Positions 18,180 through 26,428 of a stretch of DNA of 64,000 nt are shown here, one piece after another (positions within the stretch are counted from its first letter, which is position 1; each line of letters opens with the position of its first letter). A program made the translations under genes and the position numbers. The notes beneath the pieces were generated by a model. The model was not told the DNA's origin, did not search any database, and saw nothing but the letters and a program-made list of their open reading frames with translations. Source of the stretch: Pseudoalteromonas sp. XI10 (lineage in GTDB: Bacteria > Pseudomonadota > Gammaproteobacteria > Enterobacterales > Alteromonadaceae). The stretch lies in NCBI RefSeq assembly GCF_001469895.1, contig NZ_LOPY01000052.1, positions 264,570-328,569 on the forward strand, in the 5' to 3' direction.

Positions 18180-18207
18180 TATTGCTAACGCAGTCGAGAG
18201 CACACTT

Positions 18208-19131
18208 ATGTTAAAGAAATTTTTACCAAATTGGTTAACAGGCGTTCTAGTTAGCATTGTCTTGTTTGCTAATGTAATCATTTGGGGCACGATTGTGCTG
18301 CTGTTTGGTGTGCTTAAATTAATACTGCCATTTAAAGTGGTTAGCGACATTCTTCATGTGGCTTATCGCGGTTGGTGTAAAGGTAACCGCTTAGCTTTGT
18401 GGTTAGGTTGCCCCACAATAGATGTTGATATTAAAGGCAAAGTCAGTACAGATGGTTGGTACTTACTTATCTCTAATCATATGAGTTGGCTAGACATTGT
18501 TGTTCTAAGTGCGATTGATGTTTTACCCGCGCCAAAGTTCTTTTTAAAAGATGAGCTGAAGTATGTGCCATTCATTGGCACCGGCGCGTGGGCCATGGGT
18601 ATGCCTTTCATGAAACGTGTTAGCAAAGCACAGCTGGCAAAAAATCCTAAGCTGAAAGGTCTCGATGTTGAGCGCACTAAGCGCAGTTGCCGCGACTTTC
18701 GTAATCACCCGACAACCATTATCAACTTTGTTGAAGGTACGCGCTTTACGTGCCAAAAACACAAAAAACAAAATAGTCCGTTTACTTATCTTTTAAAACC
18801 TAAAGCGGGCGGTATTGCATTTGCCCTTGAGGTGTTAGGCGAACAGTTTGATGCATTATTAAATACCTCGATTATTTACCAAGGCGAGGGCGACCATATT
18901 TGCCGTAATCTGATGCGTGGCCGCCTTAATGTGATCAAAGTTGAAATGCACGTACAAGCAATTAGCGCAGAGATGATTGGTGATTACCAGCATGACCGCG
19001 CATTTAGAACGGCTTTTCAACAACATATTAATGAGTTATGGTTGCAAAAAGACGCTCAGCTACTAACTTATCATCAAGCCCAACAAGCTGAGTACCTTGC
19101 CAATATCAATAAAGAGGTTGAAGCGCCATGA
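18208..19131 (+). CDS. PlsC-like acyltransferase (YihG type), copy 2
   Basis: This 307-residue paralogue of the preceding gene has an N-terminal membrane helix, HX4D in NHMSWLD, FFLKDELKYVPFIG, FVEGTRFT and LLKPKAGG. Divergence outside the motifs suggests an old duplication with different acyl or acceptor preference rather than a recent copy. Its stop overlaps the start of the mechanosensitive-channel gene by four bases (ATGA). Confidence 0.9.
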   Translation: MLKKFLPNWLTGVLVSIVLFANVIIWGTIVLLFGVLKLILPFKVVSDILHVAYRGWCKGNRLALWLGCPTIDVDIKGKVSTDGWYLLISNHMSWLDIVVLSAIDVLPAPKFFLKDELKYVPFIGTGAWAMGMPFMKRVSKAQLAKNPKLKGLDVERTKRSCRDFRNHPTTIINFVEGTRFTCQKHKKQNSPFTYLLKPKAGGIAFALEVLGEQFDALLNTSIIYQGEGDHICRNLMRGRLNVIKVEMHVQAISAEMIGDYQHDRAFRTAFQQHINELWLQKDAQLLTYHQAQQAEYLANINKEVEAP

Positions 19132-20378
19132 AGCAAACTCACCTGCAAGAGCTGGTGATGCCTTGGTTTGAATCAATGCCAGACGCGGCGCTGTTAAGTG
19201 CATTAACGGCTACAGCGATTGGCGTTGGCTCATTACTATTAATTTATATGTTTACCCGTCGACTGCTGCTGCCGGGTATTCAAAAGGTTGTTACACGTCT
19301 GTCTCCAGAGCGCATAGGTGCGCTTACTCCAATGCTCAATAAACTGAATCGTCGTTTTGCGGGTATATTGTGCTGTGTACTGTATTTGGCAACCTTTGAT
19401 TATGTTTACCCAGTTCATGATGTCGCTGCGTTGGTACTTAAAACCGTAGGCCAAGTTGCATTGATCATTTATGGTGGCTTCATTTTAAGTAGTGTGGTGA
19501 GCATTGCTGGTGGCATTTATAACCAACTTGATTTTGCCCGCGATATTCCGATTCAGGGTTTGATCCAAGTTGTAAAACTTATCACTTTTATGGTTTGCGC
19601 CATTCTCATTGTGAGCATTTTGCTAGAGAAGTCACCAACTTATATTCTCTCTGGCTTTGGTGCGATAGCGGCGGTGACCTTACTCGTATTTAAAGATACC
19701 ATTTTGGGATTTGTCGCCAGTATTCAAATTGCAGCTAATCGATTAGTGACCTATGGTGATTGGATCCAAGTGGATAGCTATGGCGCGGATGGCGAGGTTA
19801 TCGACCTTGGCTTAAATACGGTAAAAGTACGTAACTGGGATAACACTATCACAACCATTCCGACTTATATGCTGGTTGCTGGGTCATTTAAAAACTGGCG
19901 TGGCATGCAAGAGTCGGGTGGTCGTCGTATCAAGCGTGCTTTAAACATTGATATGAACAGTATTCGTTTGGTTGATGATGCGTTTCGAGAGCAAATTGAT
20001 GCTGCTATTCCACTTAACGACTATATTCGCGTTTCAAGCTTGCCCGATCCGGTGACAAACCTTGGTTTGTTTCGTCGTTATGCTGAAGGTTACTTAAAAC
20101 AACACGAAAAAATTAATCGTGATTTGACCTTAATGGTGCGTGAGCTACAACCGATGAATCATGGCTTACCTATTGAGTTTTACTGCTTTAGTGAAGATAA
20201 GCGCTGGATTTCATACGAGCACTTGCAAGCAGAGATTATGGATCATTTACTTGCTGTGCTACCAATCTTTGGACTCAGACCATATCAAAGTGTTACTGGG
20301 CAGTTAAGTACAAGCGAAGCTCAAACAGGGCTAAAACCAAGTATCAAGGTTGCTAACCCTGTGCGCGAAAAAACTTAA
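19128..20378 (+). CDS. MscS-family mechanosensitive channel (YbdG-like)
   Basis: The 416-residue inner-membrane protein has about five membrane helices, the MscS pore/beta region (ILSGFGAIAAVTLLVFKDTILGF, residues about 170-190; GDWIQVDSYGADGEVIDLGL) and a long C-terminal cytoplasmic domain. Size and layout match E. coli YbdG (415 residues), a small-conductance channel used under osmotic downshift. The start overlaps the previous gene by four bases, and the stop is interlocked with the stop of the convergent chrA gene. Confidence 0.9.
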   Translation: MKQTHLQELVMPWFESMPDAALLSALTATAIGVGSLLLIYMFTRRLLLPGIQKVVTRLSPERIGALTPMLNKLNRRFAGILCCVLYLATFDYVYPVHDVAALVLKTVGQVALIIYGGFILSSVVSIAGGIYNQLDFARDIPIQGLIQVVKLITFMVCAILIVSILLEKSPTYILSGFGAIAAVTLLVFKDTILGFVASIQIAANRLVTYGDWIQVDSYGADGEVIDLGLNTVKVRNWDNTITTIPTYMLVAGSFKNWRGMQESGGRRIKRALNIDMNSIRLVDDAFREQIDAAIPLNDYIRVSSLPDPVTNLGLFRRYAEGYLKQHEKINRDLTLMVRELQPMNHGLPIEFYCFSEDKRWISYEHLQAEIMDHLLAVLPIFGLRPYQSVTGQLSTSEAQTGLKPSIKVANPVREKT

Positions 20379-21511
20379 AACTGACTAACTAGCACGCTCA
20401 GTGCAATAAAGCCTAACAATAGCCACCAAATAGGTGGCTTTGCCATTCTTAGCCACGTAAATGCTGCAATGACTAAAGCTACTTGCCACAAATTTTGCAC
20501 TGCCGATTGCCAAATAGGTGAATAAAGGGCGGCAGCTAAAAAGCCCACTACAGCGGCATTTAACGCTGCAATACTGCCCGCAAAGCGAGGCTTATCAGCC
20601 AGCTGTAGCCAGCTTTTCATAAAGGCTAACATCAATAAAAAGCCCGGTAAGAAAATCATGATGGTCGCAACAATCGCACCTATAAGTGGTGTATTCGGCG
20701 ACACTTGTGCGCCTAAGTATGTGGCGATAGTGAACATCGGTCCAGGTATGGCCTGAGCACTGGCATAAGCAGATAAAAACTGCTCGGTTTCAAGGCTCGG
20801 CACGCCAGCTTGTAAAATGGGTAACACAACGTGGCCGCCACCAAAGACCATAGCACCAGTTTGGTAAAATGGGGCAAACAAAGAAAACCCTTCGCCTAAA
20901 GGCAAAAAGCTAATTAGTAACAAGACGGTAAATAAACAAAGCGGTAACCAAGCAATTTTCACAGGTTCATGTTCTTGGTTCTCTGGCAGTTTAAGCTGAG
21001 GATAAAACCAACCTATGGCTGCAGCTGCAATCAGCACTATAATTTGACTTGATAACTGTGAGAAAACAATCAGTGCAATCGTGCTCAATACCGCGATAAG
21101 CTTGTGTAAGTGGTTTTTGCAAAAGCTCATTGCCATACTGTAGGTCGCATCGGCAACAATCACCACAGCGAAGAGTTTAAGCCCGGCAATGACCGCAAAG
21201 TAAATATCACCAAACTGGTGAGCGCTAAGAGCCAAAAAAAACATAATCAAAAATGAGGGCAGGGTAAAACCAATAAAAGCACATAGGCCGCCTAATATGC
21301 CCCCTTTTTCAACCCCCATTGCAAAGCTAACTTGGCTTGAACCAGGGCCTGGTAATGCTTGGCTTAGGCTAATCAATTGCGCATAGCGCTCAGCAGTGAG
21401 CCATTTTAAATTATCAACAAAGTGGCGCTTAAAATAACCAAGGTGTGCCGCAGGACCGCCAAAGCTCATACAGCCTAATAAAAAGAATTGTTTAAAGATG
21501 ATAAATAACAT
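20375..21511 (-). CDS. chrA: chromate transporter, ChrA family
   Basis: The protein of about 378 residues has two homologous CHR domains, each opening with a Gly-rich signature (CMSFGGPAAHLGYF near 14; MVFGGGHVVLPIL near 230) and each with the PGP motif (QALPGPGSSQ; QAIPGPMF). About ten membrane helices are expected. ChrA proteins export chromate by proton antiport. The ATG at 21511 is chosen because the extension to 21586 is polar and non-conserved. Whether the gene gives resistance in this organism cannot be read from sequence. Confidence 0.9.
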   Translation of the reverse strand: MLFIIFKQFFLLGCMSFGGPAAHLGYFKRHFVDNLKWLTAERYAQLISLSQALPGPGSSQVSFAMGVEKGGILGGLCAFIGFTLPSFLIMFFLALSAHQFGDIYFAVIAGLKLFAVVIVADATYSMAMSFCKNHLHKLIAVLSTIALIVFSQLSSQIIVLIAAAAIGWFYPQLKLPENQEHEPVKIAWLPLCLFTVLLLISFLPLGEGFSLFAPFYQTGAMVFGGGHVVLPILQAGVPSLETEQFLSAYASAQAIPGPMFTIATYLGAQVSPNTPLIGAIVATIMIFLPGFLLMLAFMKSWLQLADKPRFAGSIAALNAAVVGFLAAALYSPIWQSAVQNLWQVALVIAAFTWLRMAKPPIWWLLLGFIALSVLVSQF

Positions 21512-21622
21512 TACTTTTACCGTTACAGGGTGATTGTTTCTATTATGACAAAATTGTATGACATTTTTGTGGTTTTTATGACACAAGGCCGTCTACAATA
21601 TAGAGAACGAGTGAACGTAGTT

Positions 21623-22414
21623 ATGAGTATCACTATGAAACGCTATATTACCAGTTTATTGTTATTACTTTGCAGCAGCTTTGCACTTGCAACCTCTTTT
21701 GAGAAAGTTGTGGTGGCTGTTGATCATGCGCCTCCTTATGGCATGGTCTCTGAAGATGGTAGAGTCAGTGGCGCAATAGTGGATATTATGCGTGAAATTC
21801 AGCGTACCTTACCAATCAAGCTTGAATATGTCGCTTGCCCGTTTTCTCGTTGTTTAAAAATGCTCGAGCAGAATGAGCTAGATGTGATGGGCGGGCTTAT
21901 TCGCACAGAAGCGCGCGAGCAAAAAATACAGTTTCTTACCCCGCCGTATATGATGCTGTCATCTTCTTTCGTGTTTTATGCAAAAGCTGATAGCGAACTT
22001 AAAATAAATAACTACCAAGACCTAGTCGGGAAGCGCATTGCGGTAATGCGAGGTGCTGCGCATTTTCCTCGTTTTGATAACGATAAAACACTCACTAAAG
22101 TTGAAGCCTTAAGCGAACATAATGCGTTTGACATGTTACTAAAAGACCGTGTTGAACTGGTAATTGCTGTTGAGGAAACAGCTGACCACGCCTCAGTATT
22201 TTTGCAGCGGCCTTCACAAGAAATTGTAAAAATGCCTTATCGCTATAAAGATGTTATTTATGGTCACATTGCCCTAAGTAAACAGTTTGCAAGCTCGGGT
22301 TTAGCCGAAAAAATTCAAGACCGCCTCAATACGTTAGTCCTCAATGGCCGTTTAACAGAATTGGTCAAAAGTTATAACTTACCTCCGGTTACTGCTGTAG
22401 CAATCGATAAGTAA
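21623..22414 (+). CDS. periplasmic substrate-binding protein, family 3 type
   Basis: The protein of about 263 residues has a signal peptide (core ITSLLLLLCSSFALA) followed by a bacterial extracellular solute-binding fold: VAVDHAPPYGMVSEDGRVSG, IVDIMREI, DVMGGLIRTEAREQKIQFL, GKRIAVMRGA and TELVKSYNLPP. Alteromonads have many such orphan proteins without ABC permeases, and no transporter partner is here. An amino-acid-like ligand is only a guess. ATG 21635 is an alternative start; the open frame runs back to 21530. Confidence 0.82.
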   Translation: MSITMKRYITSLLLLLCSSFALATSFEKVVVAVDHAPPYGMVSEDGRVSGAIVDIMREIQRTLPIKLEYVACPFSRCLKMLEQNELDVMGGLIRTEAREQKIQFLTPPYMMLSSSFVFYAKADSELKINNYQDLVGKRIAVMRGAAHFPRFDNDKTLTKVEALSEHNAFDMLLKDRVELVIAVEETADHASVFLQRPSQEIVKMPYRYKDVIYGHIALSKQFASSGLAEKIQDRLNTLVLNGRLTELVKSYNLPPVTAVAIDK

Positions 22415-22494
22415 CCCATTCTTCATAGTTTGTTCATAGACGTTCATTCATAATTGTTAACAATTCAATTTGAATAATTGCCATGGAGAGACAC

Positions 22495-23127
22495 ATGACT
22501 TTTACAAAATCAGTTTTAACAGTGGGCGTATTAGCCGTTCTATTAACAGGTTGTGAGACAACGAATACAGGTAAAGGCGCTGCGATTGGTGCTGCTACAG
22601 GTGCAGTACTAGGTAAAGCAACGGGTGACCATGACGATAAACGTATCTTCATTGGTGCGGCTATTGGTGCATTAGCGGGTGCTGCCGTTGGCGATTATAT
22701 GGATAAGCAAGAAGAAGCATTTCGCGATGAGCTTGCAGGTTCAGGTGTTGAAGTGGTTCGTGAAGGCGACAATATTCGTCTAGTGATGCCATCAAATATT
22801 ACTTTTGCAACTGACCAATCTTATATTTCGTCTGGCTTTCATAGCACCCTAGATGCGATTGCTAAGGTAATGAATAAATACGAAAAAACCTACTTAAGCG
22901 TTGAAGGTCATACCGACAGCACAGGTAAAGATAGCTACAATATGACGTTATCTCAACAACGTGCGCAAAGCGTAAAAGATTACTTAGTTAATCATCAGAT
23001 TATGTCTGCGCGTATCAGCACTCGAGGCTATGGTGAAACACGCCCTGTAGCGAGCAATGACTCAGCAAATGGCCGAGCTTTAAACCGCCGCGTAGAAATT
23101 CAGATCGTACCGAATACACAAGGTTAG
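22495..23127 (+). CDS. OmpA-family lipoprotein (YiaD-like)
   Basis: The protein of about 210 residues has a lipoprotein signal (lipobox LLTGC). Two glycine-zipper segments follow (GAAIGAATGAVLGKATG and IGAAIGALAGAAVGDYMD, about 25-65). The C-terminal OmpA peptidoglycan-binding domain spans about 95-205 (SVEGHTDSTGKDSYN, LSQQRAQSVKDYL, STRGYGETRPVASN, NRRVEI). It anchors the envelope to the cell wall. Start 22495 is preferred over 22483 because GGAGAG is well spaced before it. Confidence 0.93.
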   Translation: MTFTKSVLTVGVLAVLLTGCETTNTGKGAAIGAATGAVLGKATGDHDDKRIFIGAAIGALAGAAVGDYMDKQEEAFRDELAGSGVEVVREGDNIRLVMPSNITFATDQSYISSGFHSTLDAIAKVMNKYEKTYLSVEGHTDSTGKDSYNMTLSQQRAQSVKDYLVNHQIMSARISTRGYGETRPVASNDSANGRALNRRVEIQIVPNTQG

Positions 23128-23147
23128 ATTTTATATCTAGATTTGTG

Positions 23148-23178
23148 GTCAGGTTTGATATGCCCTTTCAAACCTGAC
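23148..23178. terminator. hairpin between the OmpA-like and ABC exporter genes
   Basis: A perfect 11-bp stem, GTCAGGTTTGA/TCAAACCTGAC, with a 9-nt loop lies between convergent genes. There is no long T-run, so termination efficiency is uncertain. Confidence 0.6.
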
Positions 23179-23188
23179 ATTTCCCTTC

Positions 23189-24961
23189 TTAATCTCGATT
23201 AAACTGTAATTCGCACAATTGTTTATACAATGGGTTAGTTTCAAACAATTGCTGATGCGTACCCGTTGCAATAATTTCCCCTTTATCCATCACGACAATT
23301 ACATCGGCGTGTTTAACTGTTGCTAAACGATGGGCAATAATCAGTGTTGTTCTGTCTTTCATTAGATGCTCAAGGGCAGCTTGTACATGAAACTCACTTT
23401 GTGCGTCGAGTGCACTGGTTGCTTCATCAAGCAATAAAATGGCAGGGTCTTTTAATATTGCACGCGCTAGTACTATGCGTTGTTTTTGCCCACCTGAGAG
23501 CCTAACACCTTGCTCACCTAAAAAGCTGTGATAACCATCTGGTAGTTGCTTAATAAACTCATCGGCATGGGCATATTTAGCCGCAGCATATACTTGCTCG
23601 TCGCTGGCGCTTGGGTTGCCATAGCGAATGTTATGCATTACATCAGAGCTAAATAAAATTGGGTTTTGTGCCACCATGCCCATTTGCTGGCGTAAGCAAT
23701 CAAGAGAGAGTGCTTTTATGTCTATTCCTGCCAGCGAAATACTCCCAGAGCTTGGGTCATAAAAGCGCTGTAGTAACTCAAACAATGTTGTCTTACCAGC
23801 GCCTGATGGGCCAACGATTGCAACAGTTTGCCCTTGTTTTACTTGTAAATTAAGCGCATTTAAAGCGGCTTTATCTGGCCTTGAAGGGTAATGAAAAGAA
23901 ACATCATTAAACTGAATAGCAGGGTGATTAAGCTTGTTTTCCTCAAGTTGTGCATCATGATTTGTATCTGGGCTTTTGATCATGCTTTTAACGGCGAGCA
24001 GCTCTAACAATCGTGCAGCTGCACCTGCTGCTCTTTGCAACTCACCGTACACTTCGGCAACGGTTGCTACAGACATCGCCACCATAATCGCATAGAACAC
24101 AAAAGCACCGAGCTCACCACCAGTCATGGTGCCAGCTAATACGTCGCTGCCACCGACCCACAGCATCACGCTAATGGCACTAAAGGTCAGAAATATAACT
24201 GCTGCAATCAAAAACGAGCGCTGTTTGATACGGCTCTTCGCTACTTGAAACGCCTTGTTGGTTTCTTCGCTAAATGCGGCTTTTTCACGTTCTTCGTGAC
24301 TATAACTTTGCACTACTTTAATATTTTGAATGATCTCACCAGCATAGGTGCTGATATCGGCAATGGCATCTTGGCTTGAGCTAGCCAGCTTTCTCACTTT
24401 TCGGCCAAAAATCATCATCGGCAGTAGTACTACGGGCACGCAGGCAACAACCACAAGAGTTAGCTTTAGGTTGGTGATAAGTAGCATAGCCAAGCCACCA
24501 ATCAGCATTAAGCTACTGCGTAATGCCATCGAAAAAGAGGAGCCAATGATAGATTGCAACAAGGTGGTGTCGGTGGTTAGTCGCGACATCAGCTCGCCGC
24601 TGCGGTTTTCTTCAAAGTAGCTGGGGTGTAATGTAACGATGCGATCAAACACGGCTTTACGGATATCGTTACTGACTCGCTCACCAATCCACGACATTAA
24701 ATAAAAGCGACAAAAAGTACCTACAGCCAATAAGCTTATTAAACCAATCAATACCATCACCGCTTGTTGAAGCTGAGCTTGTGAGCCCGCAATAAAGCCA
24801 TGGTCGATAACAAATTTAACGCCTTGTCCGAGTGACAAGTTAACACCGGCCGTAAGCAGCAAGGCGCCTAGGGCTGCAAACACCATCCATTTATAGGGTT
24901 TTATAAAAGCTAAAATCGGTAACAGGCTACTAAATGCGGCCTTTTCTTTATTGTTAGACAT
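23189..24961 (-). CDS. ABC exporter, fused permease and ATPase (MsbA-related half transporter)
   Basis: The 590-residue half transporter has six membrane helices (about 20-310) and an ATPase domain (about 345-585) with Walker A GPSGAGKTT, Q-loop QNPILFSSD, signature LSGGQKQRI, Walker B ILLLDEATSALD and H-loop IIAHR. It probably works as a homodimer. It belongs to the MsbA-related multidrug/lipid exporter group; it is not necessarily the essential MsbA, which usually sits next to lpxK. The substrate is unknown. Confidence 0.92.
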   Translation of the reverse strand: MSNNKEKAAFSSLLPILAFIKPYKWMVFAALGALLLTAGVNLSLGQGVKFVIDHGFIAGSQAQLQQAVMVLIGLISLLAVGTFCRFYLMSWIGERVSNDIRKAVFDRIVTLHPSYFEENRSGELMSRLTTDTTLLQSIIGSSFSMALRSSLMLIGGLAMLLITNLKLTLVVVACVPVVLLPMMIFGRKVRKLASSSQDAIADISTYAGEIIQNIKVVQSYSHEEREKAAFSEETNKAFQVAKSRIKQRSFLIAAVIFLTFSAISVMLWVGGSDVLAGTMTGGELGAFVFYAIMVAMSVATVAEVYGELQRAAGAAARLLELLAVKSMIKSPDTNHDAQLEENKLNHPAIQFNDVSFHYPSRPDKAALNALNLQVKQGQTVAIVGPSGAGKTTLFELLQRFYDPSSGSISLAGIDIKALSLDCLRQQMGMVAQNPILFSSDVMHNIRYGNPSASDEQVYAAAKYAHADEFIKQLPDGYHSFLGEQGVRLSGGQKQRIVLARAILKDPAILLLDEATSALDAQSEFHVQAALEHLMKDRTTLIIAHRLATVKHADVIVVMDKGEIIATGTHQQLFETNPLYKQLCELQFNRD

Positions 24962-25038
24962 GCTAGATTCTTGTTGGTGAATAGGGTATAGATATGGTTA
25001 TCAATGCTCTAAAAATCAACAGTTATTAAGGGATTAGT

Positions 25039-25443
25039 ATGGAATCTACAACGATCAGTGGTCAATTCACCGTAAAGTTAAACCCAATTGGCGGCTATGC
25101 CACAGGGCAAGATGGCGTAAATTTGGGACGCATGTCGATTGATAAACAGTTTTCAGGTCCATTAGAGGCTACAAGCCAAGGCGAAATGCTCAGTGCCATG
25201 ACTGCAACTCAGGGCAGTGCAGGTTATGTAGCGATTGAACAGGTCGTCGGTAGCTTAGAGGGTAAGCAAGGCAGTTTTGTACTACAACATTTTGGCACTA
25301 TGGATAAAGGGGCTGACCGATTGATTTTAGAAGTGGTGCCTGACTCTGGCGCAGGAGAGCTTGAAGGTCTTTCTGGTAAAATGGCAATTCGAATTGAATC
25401 GGGTATTCATCATTATGACTTTGAATACCAACTGATGGACTAA
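25039..25443 (+). CDS. DUF3224-family protein
   Basis: The 134-residue soluble protein has the DUF3224 pattern: a single small beta-barrel with SIDKQFSGPLEATSQGEML, GYVAIEQVVGSLEGKQGSFVLQH and GELEGLSGKMAI. It resembles the allene-oxide-cyclase-like fold. The function is unknown. It is followed after one base by a DUF4177-like gene and then a LysE exporter, all likely in one operon. Confidence 0.82.
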   Translation: MESTTISGQFTVKLNPIGGYATGQDGVNLGRMSIDKQFSGPLEATSQGEMLSAMTATQGSAGYVAIEQVVGSLEGKQGSFVLQHFGTMDKGADRLILEVVPDSGAGELEGLSGKMAIRIESGIHHYDFEYQLMD

Positions 25444-25444
25444 C

Positions 25445-25624
25445 ATGCAAAAAGTAGTTGAGTTTAAAAAGAAGCGCTTTTTCGGCGGCATCGATATTGA
25501 TGCATTAAATCAACGGGTGTTCGAATTAGGCCAAGCTGGCTGGCAAGTGAAAACCATCACCACTGCCACTGGGGTTTATGGTCAGATAACATCTGTTTTA
25601 TTACTAATTGAGAATAACGAATAA
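25445..25624 (+). CDS. small DUF4177-like protein
   Basis: The 59-residue ORF reads MQKVVEFKKKRFFGGIDIDA, then LNQRVFELGQAGWQVKTI and a short tail. The LxELGxxGWxV core is typical of DUF4177. It starts one base after the DUF3224 gene and its stop overlaps the LysE start (TAATG), which supports real translation within an operon. The function is unknown. Confidence 0.72.
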   Translation: MQKVVEFKKKRFFGGIDIDALNQRVFELGQAGWQVKTITTATGVYGQITSVLLLIENNE

Positions 25625-26241
25625 TGACACTAACTGAGTGGTTGAGTTTAGTTTTAATTTGCGTGATGGGGGCAATGTCGCCGGGGCCGAGTTTAGCTGT
25701 GGTTTTAAAACACAGTTTACATGGTGGTATGAAGAACGGCATGTTAGCGGCGTTGAGCCACGGTATTGGGGTTGGCTTTTATGCGTGTGCCTCGTTACTA
25801 GGTTTAGGTGCGCTGATGACTCAGTTACCAACGCTTTATCAAGTGCTGGTCTATGGCGGTGCAGCCTATCTCGCATATTTGGGTATTCGTATTCTGTTAG
25901 CTAAACCTAGCTCGCAAGCACTGAATGTTGAGCAAACTAAGCCGAGCCCTCGCAGCGCGCTGCAAGACGGCTTTGCCATTGCCTTTTTAAACCCAAAACT
26001 TGCGGTGTTCTTTTTAGCGTTGTTTTCGCAATTTATTGACCCTGAGAACCTGACTTTGCAAGTTGGTTTAATCATGTGTTTAACGGTATTTGTGCTTGAT
26101 ACAGGCTGGTACCTACTTGTTGCACTGTTAACCGAAATATCAAAAAAGCGTTTTGGTTTCACCAAGACAAATCCATGGCTCGAAAAATTGCTAGGGGTGA
26201 TCTTTATTGCCTTAGCTGTTCGCGTTGTTATTACCCTATAA
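25624..26241 (+). CDS. LysE/RhtB-family amino-acid exporter
   Basis: The 205-residue inner-membrane protein has about six helices and the family signature near the N-terminus (GAMSPGPSLAVVLKHSLHGG) plus FAIAFLNPKLAVFFLALFSQ. RhtB-type exporters release homoserine, threonine or related compounds; the substrate here is unknown. It starts by stop-start overlap with the DUF4177 gene. Confidence 0.9.
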   Translation: MTLTEWLSLVLICVMGAMSPGPSLAVVLKHSLHGGMKNGMLAALSHGIGVGFYACASLLGLGALMTQLPTLYQVLVYGGAAYLAYLGIRILLAKPSSQALNVEQTKPSPRSALQDGFAIAFLNPKLAVFFLALFSQFIDPENLTLQVGLIMCLTVFVLDTGWYLLVALLTEISKKRFGFTKTNPWLEKLLGVIFIALAVRVVITL

Positions 26242-26313
26242 ATCCCTCTATATTGCGATTACATCACTAATAAAAAAGGGTTGTGATCGCTGCTCTCCCC
26301 AGCAAGCTCCTAT

Positions 26314-26327
26314 TGCATACGTATTCA
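26314..26327. promoter_or_regulatory. candidate LacI/MalR-type operator, copy 2
   Basis: TGCATACGTATTCA is identical to the site at 10707-10720. It lies about 102 bases before the TonB receptor start and 44 bases before a candidate -35 box. Confidence 0.6.
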
Positions 26328-26370
26328 TCACACAATATTTACCTTTTGGTTACACTTTATTGGTTGTTTT

Positions 26371-26399
26371 TTGACAACAACAATAACCACAAATACAAC
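26371..26399 (+). promoter_or_regulatory. candidate promoter of the TonB receptor-pullulanase operon
   Basis: TTGACA at 26371-26376 and TACAAC at 26394-26399 are separated by 17 bases. This would leave a leader of only about 22 bases including a good ribosome binding site (AGGGTGGA). Confidence 0.4.
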
Positions 26400-26428
26400 A
26401 CCTCCAACGACAACAGGGTGGAAATCCA

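Noticed and set aside
26254..26290. imperfect inverted repeat after the LysE gene (GCGAT..ATCAC / GTGATCGC)
   Set aside because: The arms are interrupted and no T-run follows, so a terminator call is not supported.
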